The position numbers and the translations under genes were made by a program. From the NCBI GenBank assembly GCA_014529385.2, contig CM043952.1, positions 64,998,370-65,062,369 on the forward strand: a DNA stretch of 64,000 bases, in the 5' to 3' direction. The notes beneath the pieces are model-generated. The model saw nothing but the letters and a program-made list of their open reading frames with translations, had not been told where the DNA came from and made no database searches. Source of the DNA: Adiantum capillus-veneris. Lineage: Eukaryota > Streptophyta > Polypodiopsida > Polypodiales > Pteridaceae. Numbering within the stretch: position 1 is the stretch's first letter; each line of letters opens with the position of its first letter. This document shows positions 47,233 to 58,469 of this stretch, piece by piece.

Positions 47233-50200
47233 TCATAGGTTGCCGATGGTCAAGGTTGGGCCGAATATTTTGCTTTCGTGGGTGAAAAAGCCGGTGTAGA
47301 AAGCTTCTTCGAATGTTTGCATGTGGAAGCTAGGCAAAAACATAATCCTTTGGTATAGGAGGTGCAACACTTTTGGAGAAGGCTGCAATGAAAGATCATA
47401 TATCATATCAGTCACTGTGTCAGCCGTCGATAGTAGACTCGAGGTCGTGGCTTTATCTGGCGCGAACACTTCAATGCAAGCTAGGAGAGTCCTGCAGATT
47501 TTCTTGAGCATCTGACACGAAAGGTCAGGAGAGCCAGTAAAGAGCTTGATGGTGCCCGTTAGGGTTTTCACCATGTAGGCTTTACCTATTCTCTCTCCTG
47601 CCTTTGGTCCTGGCATCCTGGGGTAATTAAACCAATTTGGCTTCTTTTCTGCAATCCTGCCATGTTCTTTCCAGCTTCTGACTCTTGGCACCGGGCAGAA
47701 GGTTGCATTCTCCCGAATCTCCTTTGGTGCCTCCACCAAGTAGATGAGGTAGGCTGGGTATTTGTTCAGCCAAGCTTTCCTCCATCTAGGCTGCGAATCT
47801 ACAATCTTCTTTGATTGTTCCTCTTTTGTAATGTCGCCTTCGTAAAGAGCGACATACTGCTCCTCCTCTATTCTCTTTTTCGTTTTTATCACTTCAAACT
47901 TCATCAAAGGGAAAGGCAGGCTGGGTTGCATCCACTCTTCATGGAGCACTTTTGTGTCTAGTCCCTGAAGTCTAATGGAGATTAGGAGTCTCCTCTCCCA
48001 TTCCATTTCCGCCTTGGCACTCTCCTCTGTTGACTTTTCTATTTGGTCATGGAGCCTTTGTTCTTCTTCTTCAGAGATTCTTGAAGTTGAGGTCACCTCT
48101 TGAACTGGGGCTGGATCTTCAATTGTGGTTGCCTCTCCAGTTTCTGGTAGCTCTATGGCTGCTCCACCTGATTCTTCTTGTGGTGTCTCTGTCTTTCTTC
48201 TTTGTTGCTCTTGTAGATCTTGGAGCTGTTTGCGGAGGGTCTCATTCTCTGTTCTTAGTGTTTGATTTTCTAAAGTGAGCCTCTCCTCTGCTGCCAATGA
48301 TCCCTCCGCAATGTGCAACCTTTGCACTTGCTCTAATCTTAGCTCTCTTTGTAAGCTTCGGACCTGGTCCTCCAGAGCTGGTACAAGAGCTCCCTCTTGT
48401 TCGGTTCCTGCTCTACTAGCTCTAGGAGTAGTCCTGAGTCTAGTGATTGTTCTTTCTTGGAGCTCGACTCTCTCCCTTAGCTCAATGAGCTCATCTTTAG
48501 CCGCCTCCAAGTCGTCTTCCATCCGCTCCCTTGCTTCCTGTGCACTTGTTACTTCTCTTGAAGCCTCGGCTAGCTGGAGTATCAAGCCGTCTCTCTCGTT
48601 TTCCGCGTCGTAGAGTGATGCTTTATGACTTTCAGATTCAGTCATAGCATTCTCTAATTTCCTCTGCAACTCGACTTCCCTTTGTTTGGCTGTCTCAATC
48701 TCCACTTCCTTTGCCTTGGATCTTTCTTTGATCTTGCTGAGCAGTTCATGCACCATGTGCATGTCTTTTTCATCTTCATCTGTCAACTCTAAAGATTTTT
48801 CTGCCACCACCTCCACTGGCTTCGGCTCTTCTAGTACGTTCTGCTCGTCCAGTTTCTCTTCACTCTCTTTTGTACTCTTTGTTTTTTCCTTCGTCCCTCT
48901 CCGATCATCTTGTTTTTGTAGGGTGATCCCATAAACTGCCTCAAGGGCCTCTTGTTCAGTGTACCCTATCGCTACCAGATCCTCATAATCGTTTTTCTTT
49001 TGCTGAATTGGATCTATCTCCTTTTCCTTGGTCCCGGCCTCCGGCTTTTCCATACCAGCCATGTCCATCTCTACTGTGGTCTCTTCCACAATGATTTTCG
49101 TCTTCTTCGGGCTTGGTACATCAGTAAAGGAGGGCTGATTGTCCTCAGTCATCTTGGCTTTCCCTTTGTTTGCTTGCCTGTCTTTCTCTTGAGGTTCAGT
49201 AGACTCATCTACTTTCTTCTTCCCCTTGTCGTCCTTTTTCAGCTCAGCTTTTAAAAGTTGTACTTCCTCTTCAGTGTATGGCTCGACAGGTTGCTGCTCC
49301 AGTATAGCCTCTGACTCCTCATAAGCTCTAATATATTGATCATATTGATCAACATGTGGCCTGGCTGAGCTAGTTCCGACTTTGGTGGGGTCTGGCACCC
49401 ACTTTTCTTCAAAGTCCCCCTTTAGAGCTCTTTCCGCTCTAAACTGCTCCACCAGTCTTTCCATTCTTGCCGCTTTCTGACTTTTGGTTTGCTTGGGAGC
49501 AACCTTCTTCTTTGCTTTCTTCATAAGCGGCTCATCCACATTCTTTTCAGGTTCTGAAACTATTTCTAGTTTCCTGCGTGCTCTTGTGGACGCCCTCTTG
49601 GATACTTCAGGCTGTTCTTCCTCCTCATCGGCTTCTCTAAGCCACTCATTCTGGGAGGGAACCTTTGGCCATTGATCTCTGGCTCCAATAGCTTCATAAG
49701 CTATTCTTGTCAGAACTTCAGCTCCTCCTATATACTTTGGCTTCTCGTTGTGCATGGCAATTACTTGCTCGTGGATGTGTTGAGCGTAATTCACCTCTTT
49801 TGGCATATTGCTCTTCAAAGCCCATGTGATGGTAGTTGCAATGGCATGGGGTGGTGTCGTATACTTTTGCGGTCTTTTACTGCAAATATGAAGAAACTGG
49901 TTGTACAGTCGGCAAAGGGTTGCCGCTCTTTGGTCTGCCATATCTCCATAGGTTGCATTCTGTTTCTTGGACCCATAAACCTCTATAGCCTCCCTTCTTT
50001 CCCTGACAGAGCTCCCTTTGTTATGCAGCTTCAATGCATCTGCAATGAGCTGTGGAGTGATCTGTACCTCTACTTTCTCTCCATCTATTGCTGTTAATGT
50101 GGCTTTCCCATCCTTCTGAATGGAGGTTGCCAACTCATACACTCTTCTTGTATCTACACCTGATGGTCTCGACGTGAAGAATCTGTGCAAGTCTGCCCTT

Positions 50201-50463
50201 TCCAGGTACCTGCTGATGTTCTCTGACCTGCTATAATCCACCAATTCTTGTGGGATCATCGGTATATCCACCGCTTGCCCTTGAGGATCTCTGAAAGTCC
50301 CCTGGTAGATCTTTATTCCCTCTTGTTCCAGTACTGCTTCCTCCACCCAAGTTTTGGTTGGCTTGAGGGTTTCTGCTGGAATGTCAAAGGGTTCTGCTTC
50401 TGCACGAGCATCTTTGATTGTCGGTCTTTTTCTCTTCGTTGCCGATAACTTGGCGGAATCCAT
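47233..50463 (-). CDS. 1076-aa retroelement ORF, unit 1
   Basis: An intact minus-strand ORF with ATG at 50463 in context gatccATGG. The family is not firmly recognised. Residues 10-13 (KRKR) and 315-320 (KKAKKK) are NLS-like. Residues 85-285 look globular; TRRVYELATSI to VQITPQLIADALKL resembles the N-terminal pattern of 'putative plant transposon protein' ORFs. Residues 350-560 are charged and low-complexity, with a UBA-like stretch at 492-512 (YEDLVAIGYTEQEALEAV). Residues 560-680 and 695-755 form strong coiled coils. Residues 820-1076 are globular and rich in Trp, Tyr and Pro. There is no RT, integrase, protease, zinc knuckle or membrane segment. Its position just before PPT and LTR marks it as the protein of a non-autonomous LTR element; gag-like or env-position roles are both possible. 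The upstream DNA here is the start of unit 2, not the native leader. Confidence 0.8.
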   Translation of the reverse strand: MDSAKLSATKRKRPTIKDARAEAEPFDIPAETLKPTKTWVEEAVLEQEGIKIYQGTFRDPQGQAVDIPMIPQELVDYSRSENISRYLERADLHRFFTSRPSGVDTRRVYELATSIQKDGKATLTAIDGEKVEVQITPQLIADALKLHNKGSSVRERREAIEVYGSKKQNATYGDMADQRAATLCRLYNQFLHICSKRPQKYTTPPHAIATTITWALKSNMPKEVNYAQHIHEQVIAMHNEKPKYIGGAEVLTRIAYEAIGARDQWPKVPSQNEWLREADEEEEQPEVSKRASTRARRKLEIVSEPEKNVDEPLMKKAKKKVAPKQTKSQKAARMERLVEQFRAERALKGDFEEKWVPDPTKVGTSSARPHVDQYDQYIRAYEESEAILEQQPVEPYTEEEVQLLKAELKKDDKGKKKVDESTEPQEKDRQANKGKAKMTEDNQPSFTDVPSPKKTKIIVEETTVEMDMAGMEKPEAGTKEKEIDPIQQKKNDYEDLVAIGYTEQEALEAVYGITLQKQDDRRGTKEKTKSTKESEEKLDEQNVLEEPKPVEVVAEKSLELTDEDEKDMHMVHELLSKIKERSKAKEVEIETAKQREVELQRKLENAMTESESHKASLYDAENERDGLILQLAEASREVTSAQEARERMEDDLEAAKDELIELRERVELQERTITRLRTTPRASRAGTEQEGALVPALEDQVRSLQRELRLEQVQRLHIAEGSLAAEERLTLENQTLRTENETLRKQLQDLQEQQRRKTETPQEESGGAAIELPETGEATTIEDPAPVQEVTSTSRISEEEEQRLHDQIEKSTEESAKAEMEWERRLLISIRLQGLDTKVLHEEWMQPSLPFPLMKFEVIKTKKRIEEEQYVALYEGDITKEEQSKKIVDSQPRWRKAWLNKYPAYLIYLVEAPKEIRENATFCPVPRVRSWKEHGRIAEKKPNWFNYPRMPGPKAGERIGKAYMVKTLTGTIKLFTGSPDLSCQMLKKICRTLLACIEVFAPDKATTSSLLSTADTVTDMIYDLSLQPSPKVLHLLYQRIMFLPSFHMQTFEEAFYTGFFTHESKIFGPTLTIGNL

Positions 50464-51038
50464 GGATCCTGTAACTCCAATTTCAGAAGTTAGCGTCTTT
50501 TTAGCACTATTGATGGGTGCACCAATTCATTTTTGTTGGTAAAATCATGGATAGGATGTGCTCCAATAGTTCAATATCTTGGAGTTTATATTTTGGACGT
50601 GATGTGTTCACAGTTAAGGAATGGGGATTATTGGATGTAGTATGGTCTACAATTCAAATTTTTCACAAGGGCAACTGATGCTCAAGATGGCATTACTTTC
50701 AGGTACAAAGTTGAGGAGAGCAATACCAAGGTGTATCTAGTAGTCCAAGGCCTTCTATTGGGGTGTCCATGGTAGCTTCTTCATTGACTTGGTCTCACTA
50801 TTGATGTCCACTATGAGCTACAGAGAGGGTGTTAAAGTTTTGGCATCTCAAGTGAACTGCCCATGTGATCCCATTATTTGGTTTGGCTTTTAGGTATTTA
50901 TTTTACTTATTGGTCAGAGTCTTGGGTAGGACAATTTACTGGGATTGCTATATAAGAAACCCCTTGCGTCCATTATATACACATTTAGTTATTCATTGCC
51001 AAGGTTGATTGGTTTAGGAGACTCTCTCTCGTTCTCTC

Positions 51039-51042
<4 letters not shown>

Positions 51043-51078
<36 letters not shown>
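51043..51078. repeat. (CT)n tract, unit 2 (36 bp)
   Basis: Shortest of the three homologous tracts. Confidence 0.96.
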
Positions 51079-51081
<3 letters not shown>

Positions 51082-51393
51082 CTCACTCCCCTTGGTCTCT
51101 ACGCTTTCACAACGTTGACTTTGACAGTTTGAAGGGTAATTCTGGCAGCAAAATAGTATTTTTTGACTTTACACCCCTAGTTTGCATGTTGCGTGGATCA
51201 CATACACCAAATTCATTTCATTTGGGCATATAGATTGAGAATTGAGGGGATTTTACTCTTTTGGGGGTTTTCCTTGTCAAAAAGTGGTGATTTTGAGCAA
51301 TTTTGATTTCCAAAATTTGATGTGAGCACATGTGCATGTTGTACATACCAAGGATCACCTTGGGTAGAAACAAAAGTCCATTTTGGTAAGATA

Positions 51394-51415
51394 GACATCA
51401 TATGCATATGATGTC
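51394..51415. repeat. perfect 22-bp palindrome, unit 2
   Basis: Identical to 45468-45489. Confidence 0.9.
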
Positions 51416-52533
51416 CTAGAGACCAGATTTGAGGTCAAAAGATACAGCTGAGTGCACCCTTGTGATCTAGAGCATTTAGGAAGAAAATAGACAAAATTCC
51501 ATTGAATTGGAAGCTTTTTTGGGCTTGTAAAGGCCACAAGACGGATCTAGGAAAAGTGAATGCTTGAATTGATCATATCTAGCACAAAAAGTGTTGGAAC
51601 TGAATTCTAAAAGCTGATGTGGGTTACTAGTGTAGTGAGGGACCTATGGAGTGAGTTTCACTTCAATTTGATCAGTTAGACATCATATGCGTATTGTCTA
51701 AAGGGCAATTTTAGGACCAAAGCTAAAATTAGAGCAGACCAGGGTGTTTAGCACCACAAAACAACCTTAGTGACCAAGTTTCATCCAATTTAGAGCACAT
51801 AGACATCATGCATGATGATGTCTCAAGTCAAGATCTGAAGGTCCAATTGCACTTCTGACCACAAAGGAGATTTGGAAATGATGATTTAAGCTTGTTTGCA
51901 AAATTTTATCTGATTTGGACACATATCTTTGAATTTAAGAAGATTTTTGTAAATCCAAGAAGGTAAAGGTGAAAAAGTAGCGATTTTGTGCATTTTTTAC
52001 ATATAATTTTTCTTTTGTGAGCACATATTCTTGCTATATTCATCAAGGAGCACCTTGGGTAGAAGATGAAGTAAAATCTTGTTGTATTCATCAAGGAGCA
52101 CTTTGGGTAGAAGCAGAAGTAAAATCTGAGCCAAAAGACATCATACACGTATGGAGACTTTTAGGCCAGATCTGGGTCAAATCAAATATCTGAGTATCCC
52201 TGTTAAGGCGGTTACGCCGCTAGCGGAAGCTAAATAGCGAGAACTCAACCAACAACAGAATTTGTCAGACAAGGACGGAGCTTGACCTGCAGGCACATGG
52301 AAACAACTAGGTGGGTGTCAAATCACCTACTCGACCTTCTAATGACAATCACTACTAAGGATCTGAAATCATTGATTCGATCTCAAACTCAAGGGGAAGT
52401 CTATACACTAGGTAAGAACAACACCCTAAAGACTTGAACCGCAAAATCAACCTATAACCACGCCGTGCGGTAAACGCGTATGAAGACAGGCCGAAAAATA
52501 CAGGTGATCGAAACTTGACCCCGATGGTACCAA

Positions 52534-53064
52534 TGTGTAGCTCTACTCGTTGTGGTTCTATAGATATGCTGCACGCTCAATTCCGACACACGAGTTGGAA
52601 GAAAACTCACACCGAAGCTCGTAGGAACTTACCACACATAGAAGCCGATAGCACGCAATCTTGGTATCTGTGCGTAGCTCTCGCCGTTGCTAACACAATG
52701 GCGGTGTCGCTTCTCCAATGGCGGCTCCGTAGCTCGCGTAGCAAGTAGATAAGACTCTCTCTCTCTCTCACTCTCTCAGACACAGTCACGGCGCTCAAAA
52801 ACTCACTTTGATTAAAAACTGAATCCCTTAGGTTACAAAAACTTTGGCTTATATACCTCAGCCTTGGAGGTGAGAACATCTCTAACTAATTACATCAGCA
52901 AGTGAAATTACTTCGGAATTACAAGCTGGAAACTCAATTGAGTCCCGTTACTTAATGAATGGCTCAAATCAAAATTAATGTCGGAAAGACATTTATTACA
53001 ATCAATGGTTACAAAATGATGAGTGTGAGCAAAAATGTGGGTGTGATCCTCTGCTGGCTCAACA
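52534..53064 (-). repeat. LTR of array element, unit 2 (531 bp)
   Basis: Same termini and internal features as 46608-47138. It is shared between the ORF of unit 2 (upstream) and the leader that follows, so the array reads ORF-PPT-LTR-PBS-leader repeatedly. Confidence 0.82.
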
Positions 53065-53158
53065 CTCCCCCCCTCCTCGTTCATGTCGTCCCTGACATGA
53101 CTTTTATGCTTGGTCAATAAAGTCCTGTCGTCTTGAGCATCTGCAAATGTGATTTGTA

Positions 53159-56100
53159 TCATAGGTTGCCGATGGTCAAGGTTGGGCCGAATATTTTGCT
53201 TTCGTGGGTGAAAAAGCCGGTGTAGAAAGCTTCTTCGAATGTTTGCATGTGGAAGCTAGGCAAAAACATAATCCTTTGGTATAGGAGGTGCAACACTTTT
53301 GGAGAAGGCTGCAATGAAAGATCATATATCATATCAGTCACTGTGTCAGCCGTCGATAGTAGACTCGAGGTCGTGGCTTTATCTGGCGCGAACACTTCAA
53401 TGCAAGCTAGGAGAGTCCTGCAGATTTTCTTGAGCATCTGACACGAAAGGTCAGGAGAGCCAGTAAAGAGCTTGATGGTGCCCGTTAGGGTTTTCACCAT
53501 GTAGGCTTTACCTATTCTCTCTCCTGCCTTTGGTCCTGGCATCCTGGGGTAATTAAACCAATTTGGCTTCTTTTCTGCAATCCTGCCATGTTCTTTCCAG
53601 CTTCTGACTCTTGGCACCGGGCAGAAGGTTGCATTCTCCCGAATCTCCTTTGGTGCCTCCACCAAGTAGATGAGGTAGGCTGGGTATTTGTTCAGCCAAG
53701 CTTTCCTCCATCTAGGCTGCGAATCTACAATCTTCTTTGATTGTTCCTCTTTTGTAATGTCGCCTTCGTAAAGAGCGACATACTGCTCCTCCTCTATTCT
53801 CTTTTTCGTTTTTATCACTTCAAACTTCATCAAAGGGAAAGGCAGGCTGGGTTGCATCCACTCTTCATGGAGCACTTTTGTGTCTAGTCCCTGAAGTCTA
53901 ATGGAGATTAGGAGTCTCCTCTCCCATTCCATTTCCGCCTTGGCACTCTCCTCTGTTGACTTTTCTATTTGGTCATGGAGCCTTTGTTCTTCTTCTTCAG
54001 AGATTCTTGAAGTTGAGGTCACCTCTTGAACTGGGGCTGGATCTTCAATTGTGGTTGCCTCTCCAGTTTCTGGTAGCTCTATGGCTGCTCCACCTGATTC
54101 TTCTTGTGGTGTCTCTGTCTTTCTTCTTTGTTGCTCTTGTAGATCTTGGAGCTGTTTGCGGAGGGTCTCATTCTCTGTTCTTAGTGTTTGATTTTCTAAA
54201 GTGAGCCTCTCCTCTGCTGCCAATGATCCCTCCGCAATGTGCAACCTTTGCACTTGCTCTAATCTTAGCTCTCTTTGTAAGCTTCGGACCTGGTCCTCCA
54301 GAGCTGGTACAAGAGCTCCCTCTTGTTCGGTTCCTGCTCTACTAGCTCTAGGAGTAGTCCTGAGTCTAGTGATTGTTCTTTCTTGGAGCTCGACTCTCTC
54401 CCTTAGCTCAATGAGCTCATCTTTAGCCGCCTCCAAGTCGTCTTCCATCCGCTCCCTTGCTTCCTGTGCACTTGTTACTTCTCTTGAAGCCTCGGCTAGC
54501 TGGAGTATCAAGCCGTCTCTCTCGTTTTCCGCGTCGTAGAGTGATGCTTTATGACTTTCAGATTCAGTCATAGCATTCTCTAATTTCCTCTGCAACTCGA
54601 CTTCCCTTTGTTTGGCTGTCTCAATCTCCACTTCCTTTGCCTTGGATCTTTCTTTGATCTTGCTGAGCAGTTCATGCACCATGTGCATGTCTTTTTCATC
54701 TTCATCTGTCAACTCTAAAGATTTTTCTGCCACCACCTCCACTGGCTTCGGCTCTTCTAGTACGTTCTGCTCGTCCAGTTTCTCTTCACTCTCTTTTGTA
54801 CTCTTTGTTTTTTCCTTCGTCCCTCTCCGATCATCTTGTTTTTGTAGGGTGATCCCATAAACTGCCTCAAGGGCCTCTTGTTCAGTGTACCCTATCGCTA
54901 CCAGATCCTCATAATCGTTTTTCTTTTGCTGAATTGGATCTATCTCCTTTTCCTTGGTCCCGGCCTCCGGCTTTTCCATACCAGCCATGTCCATCTCTAC
55001 TGTGGTCTCTTCCACAATGATTTTCGTCTTCTTCGGGCTTGGTACATCAGTAAAGGAGGGCTGATTGTCCTCAGTCATCTTGGCTTTCCCTTTGTTTGCT
55101 TGCCTGTCTTTCTCTTGAGGTTCAGTAGACTCATCTACTTTCTTCTTCCCCTTGTCGTCCTTTTTCAGCTCAGCTTTTAAAAGTTGTACTTCCTCTTCAG
55201 TGTATGGCTCGACAGGTTGCTGCTCCAGTATAGCCTCTGACTCCTCATAAGCTCTAATATATTGATCATATTGATCAACATGTGGCCTGGCTGAGCTAGT
55301 TCCGACTTTGGTGGGGTCTGGCACCCACTTTTCTTCAAAGTCCCCCTTTAGAGCTCTTTCCGCTCTAAACTGCTCCACCAGTCTTTCCATTCTTGCCGCT
55401 TTCTGACTTTTGGTTTGCTTGGGAGCAACCTTCTTCTTTGCTTTCTTCATAAGCGGCTCATCCACATTCTTTTCAGGTTCTGAAACTATTTCTAGTTTCC
55501 TGCGTGCTCTTGTGGACGCCCTCTTGGATACTTCAGGCTGTTCTTCCTCCTCATCGGCTTCTCTAAGCCACTCATTCTGGGAGGGAACCTTTGGCCATTG
55601 ATCTCTGGCTCCAATAGCTTCATAAGCTATTCTTGTCAGAACTTCAGCTCCTCCTATATACTTTGGCTTCTCGTTGTGCATGGCAATTACTTGCTCGTGG
55701 ATGTGTTGAGCGTAATTCACCTCTTTTGGCATATTGCTCTTCAAAGCCCATGTGATGGTAGTTGCAATGGCATGGGGTGGTGTCGTATACTTTTGCGGTC
55801 TTTTACTGCAAATATGAAGAAACTGGTTGTACAGTCGGCAAAGGGTTGCCGCTCTTTGGTCTGCCATATCTCCATAGGTTGCATTCTGTTTCTTGGACCC
55901 ATAAACCTCTATAGCCTCCCTTCTTTCCCTGACAGAGCTCCCTTTGTTATGCAGCTTCAATGCATCTGCAATGAGCTGTGGAGTGATCTGTACCTCTACT
56001 TTCTCTCCATCTATTGCTGTTAATGTGGCTTTCCCATCCTTCTGAATGGAGGTTGCCAACTCATACACTCTTCTTGTATCTACACCTGATGGTCTCGACG

Positions 56101-56389
56101 TGAAGAATCTGTGCAAGTCTGCCCTTTCCAGGTACCTGCTGATGTTCTCTGACCTGCTATAATCCACCAATTCTTGTGGGATCATCGGTATATCCACCGC
56201 TTGCCCTTGAGGATCTCTGAAAGTCCCCTGGTAGATCTTTATTCCCTCTTGTTCCAGTACTGCTTCCTCCACCCAAGTTTTGGTTGGCTTGAGGGTTTCT
56301 GCTGGAATGTCAAAGGGTTCTGCTTCTGCACGAGCATCTTTGATTGTCGGTCTTTTTCTCTTCGTTGCCGATAACTTGGCGGAATCCAT
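53159..56389 (-). CDS. 1076-aa retroelement ORF, unit 2
   Basis: Same 1076-residue translation as unit 1, with the same start context and stop. Only the flanking microsatellite separates the two units at the level I could inspect. The ATG is again only about 48 bp from the unit junction, so it lacks the native leader and instead has the captured Copia sequence upstream. Three identical intact copies imply very recent duplication or gene conversion; conservation by selection is not needed to explain them. Confidence 0.8.
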   Translation of the reverse strand: MDSAKLSATKRKRPTIKDARAEAEPFDIPAETLKPTKTWVEEAVLEQEGIKIYQGTFRDPQGQAVDIPMIPQELVDYSRSENISRYLERADLHRFFTSRPSGVDTRRVYELATSIQKDGKATLTAIDGEKVEVQITPQLIADALKLHNKGSSVRERREAIEVYGSKKQNATYGDMADQRAATLCRLYNQFLHICSKRPQKYTTPPHAIATTITWALKSNMPKEVNYAQHIHEQVIAMHNEKPKYIGGAEVLTRIAYEAIGARDQWPKVPSQNEWLREADEEEEQPEVSKRASTRARRKLEIVSEPEKNVDEPLMKKAKKKVAPKQTKSQKAARMERLVEQFRAERALKGDFEEKWVPDPTKVGTSSARPHVDQYDQYIRAYEESEAILEQQPVEPYTEEEVQLLKAELKKDDKGKKKVDESTEPQEKDRQANKGKAKMTEDNQPSFTDVPSPKKTKIIVEETTVEMDMAGMEKPEAGTKEKEIDPIQQKKNDYEDLVAIGYTEQEALEAVYGITLQKQDDRRGTKEKTKSTKESEEKLDEQNVLEEPKPVEVVAEKSLELTDEDEKDMHMVHELLSKIKERSKAKEVEIETAKQREVELQRKLENAMTESESHKASLYDAENERDGLILQLAEASREVTSAQEARERMEDDLEAAKDELIELRERVELQERTITRLRTTPRASRAGTEQEGALVPALEDQVRSLQRELRLEQVQRLHIAEGSLAAEERLTLENQTLRTENETLRKQLQDLQEQQRRKTETPQEESGGAAIELPETGEATTIEDPAPVQEVTSTSRISEEEEQRLHDQIEKSTEESAKAEMEWERRLLISIRLQGLDTKVLHEEWMQPSLPFPLMKFEVIKTKKRIEEEQYVALYEGDITKEEQSKKIVDSQPRWRKAWLNKYPAYLIYLVEAPKEIRENATFCPVPRVRSWKEHGRIAEKKPNWFNYPRMPGPKAGERIGKAYMVKTLTGTIKLFTGSPDLSCQMLKKICRTLLACIEVFAPDKATTSSLLSTADTVTDMIYDLSLQPSPKVLHLLYQRIMFLPSFHMQTFEEAFYTGFFTHESKIFGPTLTIGNL

Positions 56390-56964
56390 GGATCCTGTAA
56401 CTCCAATTTCAGAAGTTAGCGTCTTTTTAGCACTATTGATGGGTGCACCAATTCATTTTTGTTGGTAAAATCATGGATAGGATGTGCTCCAATAGTTCAA
56501 TATCTTGGAGTTTATATTTTGGACGTGATGTGTTCACAGTTAAGGAATGGGGATTATTGGATGTAGTATGGTCTACAATTCAAATTTTTCACAAGGGCAA
56601 CTGATGCTCAAGATGGCATTACTTTCAGGTACAAAGTTGAGGAGAGCAATACCAAGGTGTATCTAGTAGTCCAAGGCCTTCTATTGGGGTGTCCATGGTA
56701 GCTTCTTCATTGACTTGGTCTCACTATTGATGTCCACTATGAGCTACAGAGAGGGTGTTAAAGTTTTGGCATCTCAAGTGAACTGCCCATGTGATCCCAT
56801 TATTTGGTTTGGCTTTTAGGTATTTATTTTACTTATTGGTCAGAGTCTTGGGTAGGACAATTTACTGGGATTGCTATATAAGAAACCCCTTGCGTCCATT
56901 ATATACACATTTAGTTATTCATTGCCAAGGTTGATTGGTTTAGGAGACTCTCTCTCGTTCTCTC

Positions 56965-56968
<4 letters not shown>

Positions 56969-57014
<46 letters not shown>
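56969..57014. repeat. (CT)n tract, unit 3 (46 bp)
   Basis: Intermediate length; explains the 10-bp offset between units 2 and 3. Confidence 0.96.
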
Positions 57015-57017
<3 letters not shown>

Positions 57018-57329
57018 CTCACTCCCCTTGGTCTCTACGCTTTCACAACGTTGACTTTGACAGTTTGAAGGGTAATTCTGGCAGCAAAATAGTATTTTTT
57101 GACTTTACACCCCTAGTTTGCATGTTGCGTGGATCACATACACCAAATTCATTTCATTTGGGCATATAGATTGAGAATTGAGGGGATTTTACTCTTTTGG
57201 GGGTTTTCCTTGTCAAAAAGTGGTGATTTTGAGCAATTTTGATTTCCAAAATTTGATGTGAGCACATGTGCATGTTGTACATACCAAGGATCACCTTGGG
57301 TAGAAACAAAAGTCCATTTTGGTAAGATA

Positions 57330-57351
57330 GACATCATATGCATATGATGTC
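57330..57351. repeat. perfect 22-bp palindrome, unit 3
   Basis: Identical to 45468-45489. Confidence 0.9.
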
Positions 57352-58469
57352 CTAGAGACCAGATTTGAGGTCAAAAGATACAGCTGAGTGCACCCTTGTG
57401 ATCTAGAGCATTTAGGAAGAAAATAGACAAAATTCCATTGAATTGGAAGCTTTTTTGGGCTTGTAAAGGCCACAAGACGGATCTAGGAAAAGTGAATGCT
57501 TGAATTGATCATATCTAGCACAAAAAGTGTTGGAACTGAATTCTAAAAGCTGATGTGGGTTACTAGTGTAGTGAGGGACCTATGGAGTGAGTTTCACTTC
57601 AATTTGATCAGTTAGACATCATATGCGTATTGTCTAAAGGGCAATTTTAGGACCAAAGCTAAAATTAGAGCAGACCAGGGTGTTTAGCACCACAAAACAA
57701 CCTTAGTGACCAAGTTTCATCCAATTTAGAGCACATAGACATCATGCATGATGATGTCTCAAGTCAAGATCTGAAGGTCCAATTGCACTTCTGACCACAA
57801 AGGAGATTTGGAAATGATGATTTAAGCTTGTTTGCAAAATTTTATCTGATTTGGACACATATCTTTGAATTTAAGAAGATTTTTGTAAATCCAAGAAGGT
57901 AAAGGTGAAAAAGTAGCGATTTTGTGCATTTTTTACATATAATTTTTCTTTTGTGAGCACATATTCTTGCTATATTCATCAAGGAGCACCTTGGGTAGAA
58001 GATGAAGTAAAATCTTGTTGTATTCATCAAGGAGCACTTTGGGTAGAAGCAGAAGTAAAATCTGAGCCAAAAGACATCATACACGTATGGAGACTTTTAG
58101 GCCAGATCTGGGTCAAATCAAATATCTGAGTATCCCTGTTAAGGCGGTTACGCCGCTAGCGGAAGCTAAATAGCGAGAACTCAACCAACAACAGAATTTG
58201 TCAGACAAGGACGGAGCTTGACCTGCAGGCACATGGAAACAACTAGGTGGGTGTCAAATCACCTACTCGACCTTCTAATGACAATCACTACTAAGGATCT
58301 GAAATCATTGATTCGATCTCAAACTCAAGGGGAAGTCTATACACTAGGTAAGAACAACACCCTAAAGACTTGAACCGCAAAATCAACCTATAACCACGCC
58401 GTGCGGTAAACGCGTATGAAGACAGGCCGAAAAATACAGGTGATCGAAACTTGACCCCGATGGTACCAA

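Larger units (their letters stand above)
50511..53158. repeat. non-coding part of unit 2
   Basis: The same content as 44554-47232: Copia LTR-like segment (about 50830), CT tract, palindromes at 51394, 51678, 51801 and 52136, PBS-like site, LTR and PPT. Confidence 0.93.

Noticed and set aside
47321-50448. Plus-strand ORFs rich in Ser/Leu opposite the 1076-aa ORF, and the same in units 2 and 3
   Set aside because: They are antisense shadows of a Glu/Lys-rich coiled-coil gene and show no domain of their own.
47233-50463. Host coiled-coil gene (SMC, kinesin or myosin-like)
   Set aside because: There is no motor or ATPase motif, the ORF is a single exon, and it is bounded by PPT, LTR and PBS-like sequence in each unit.
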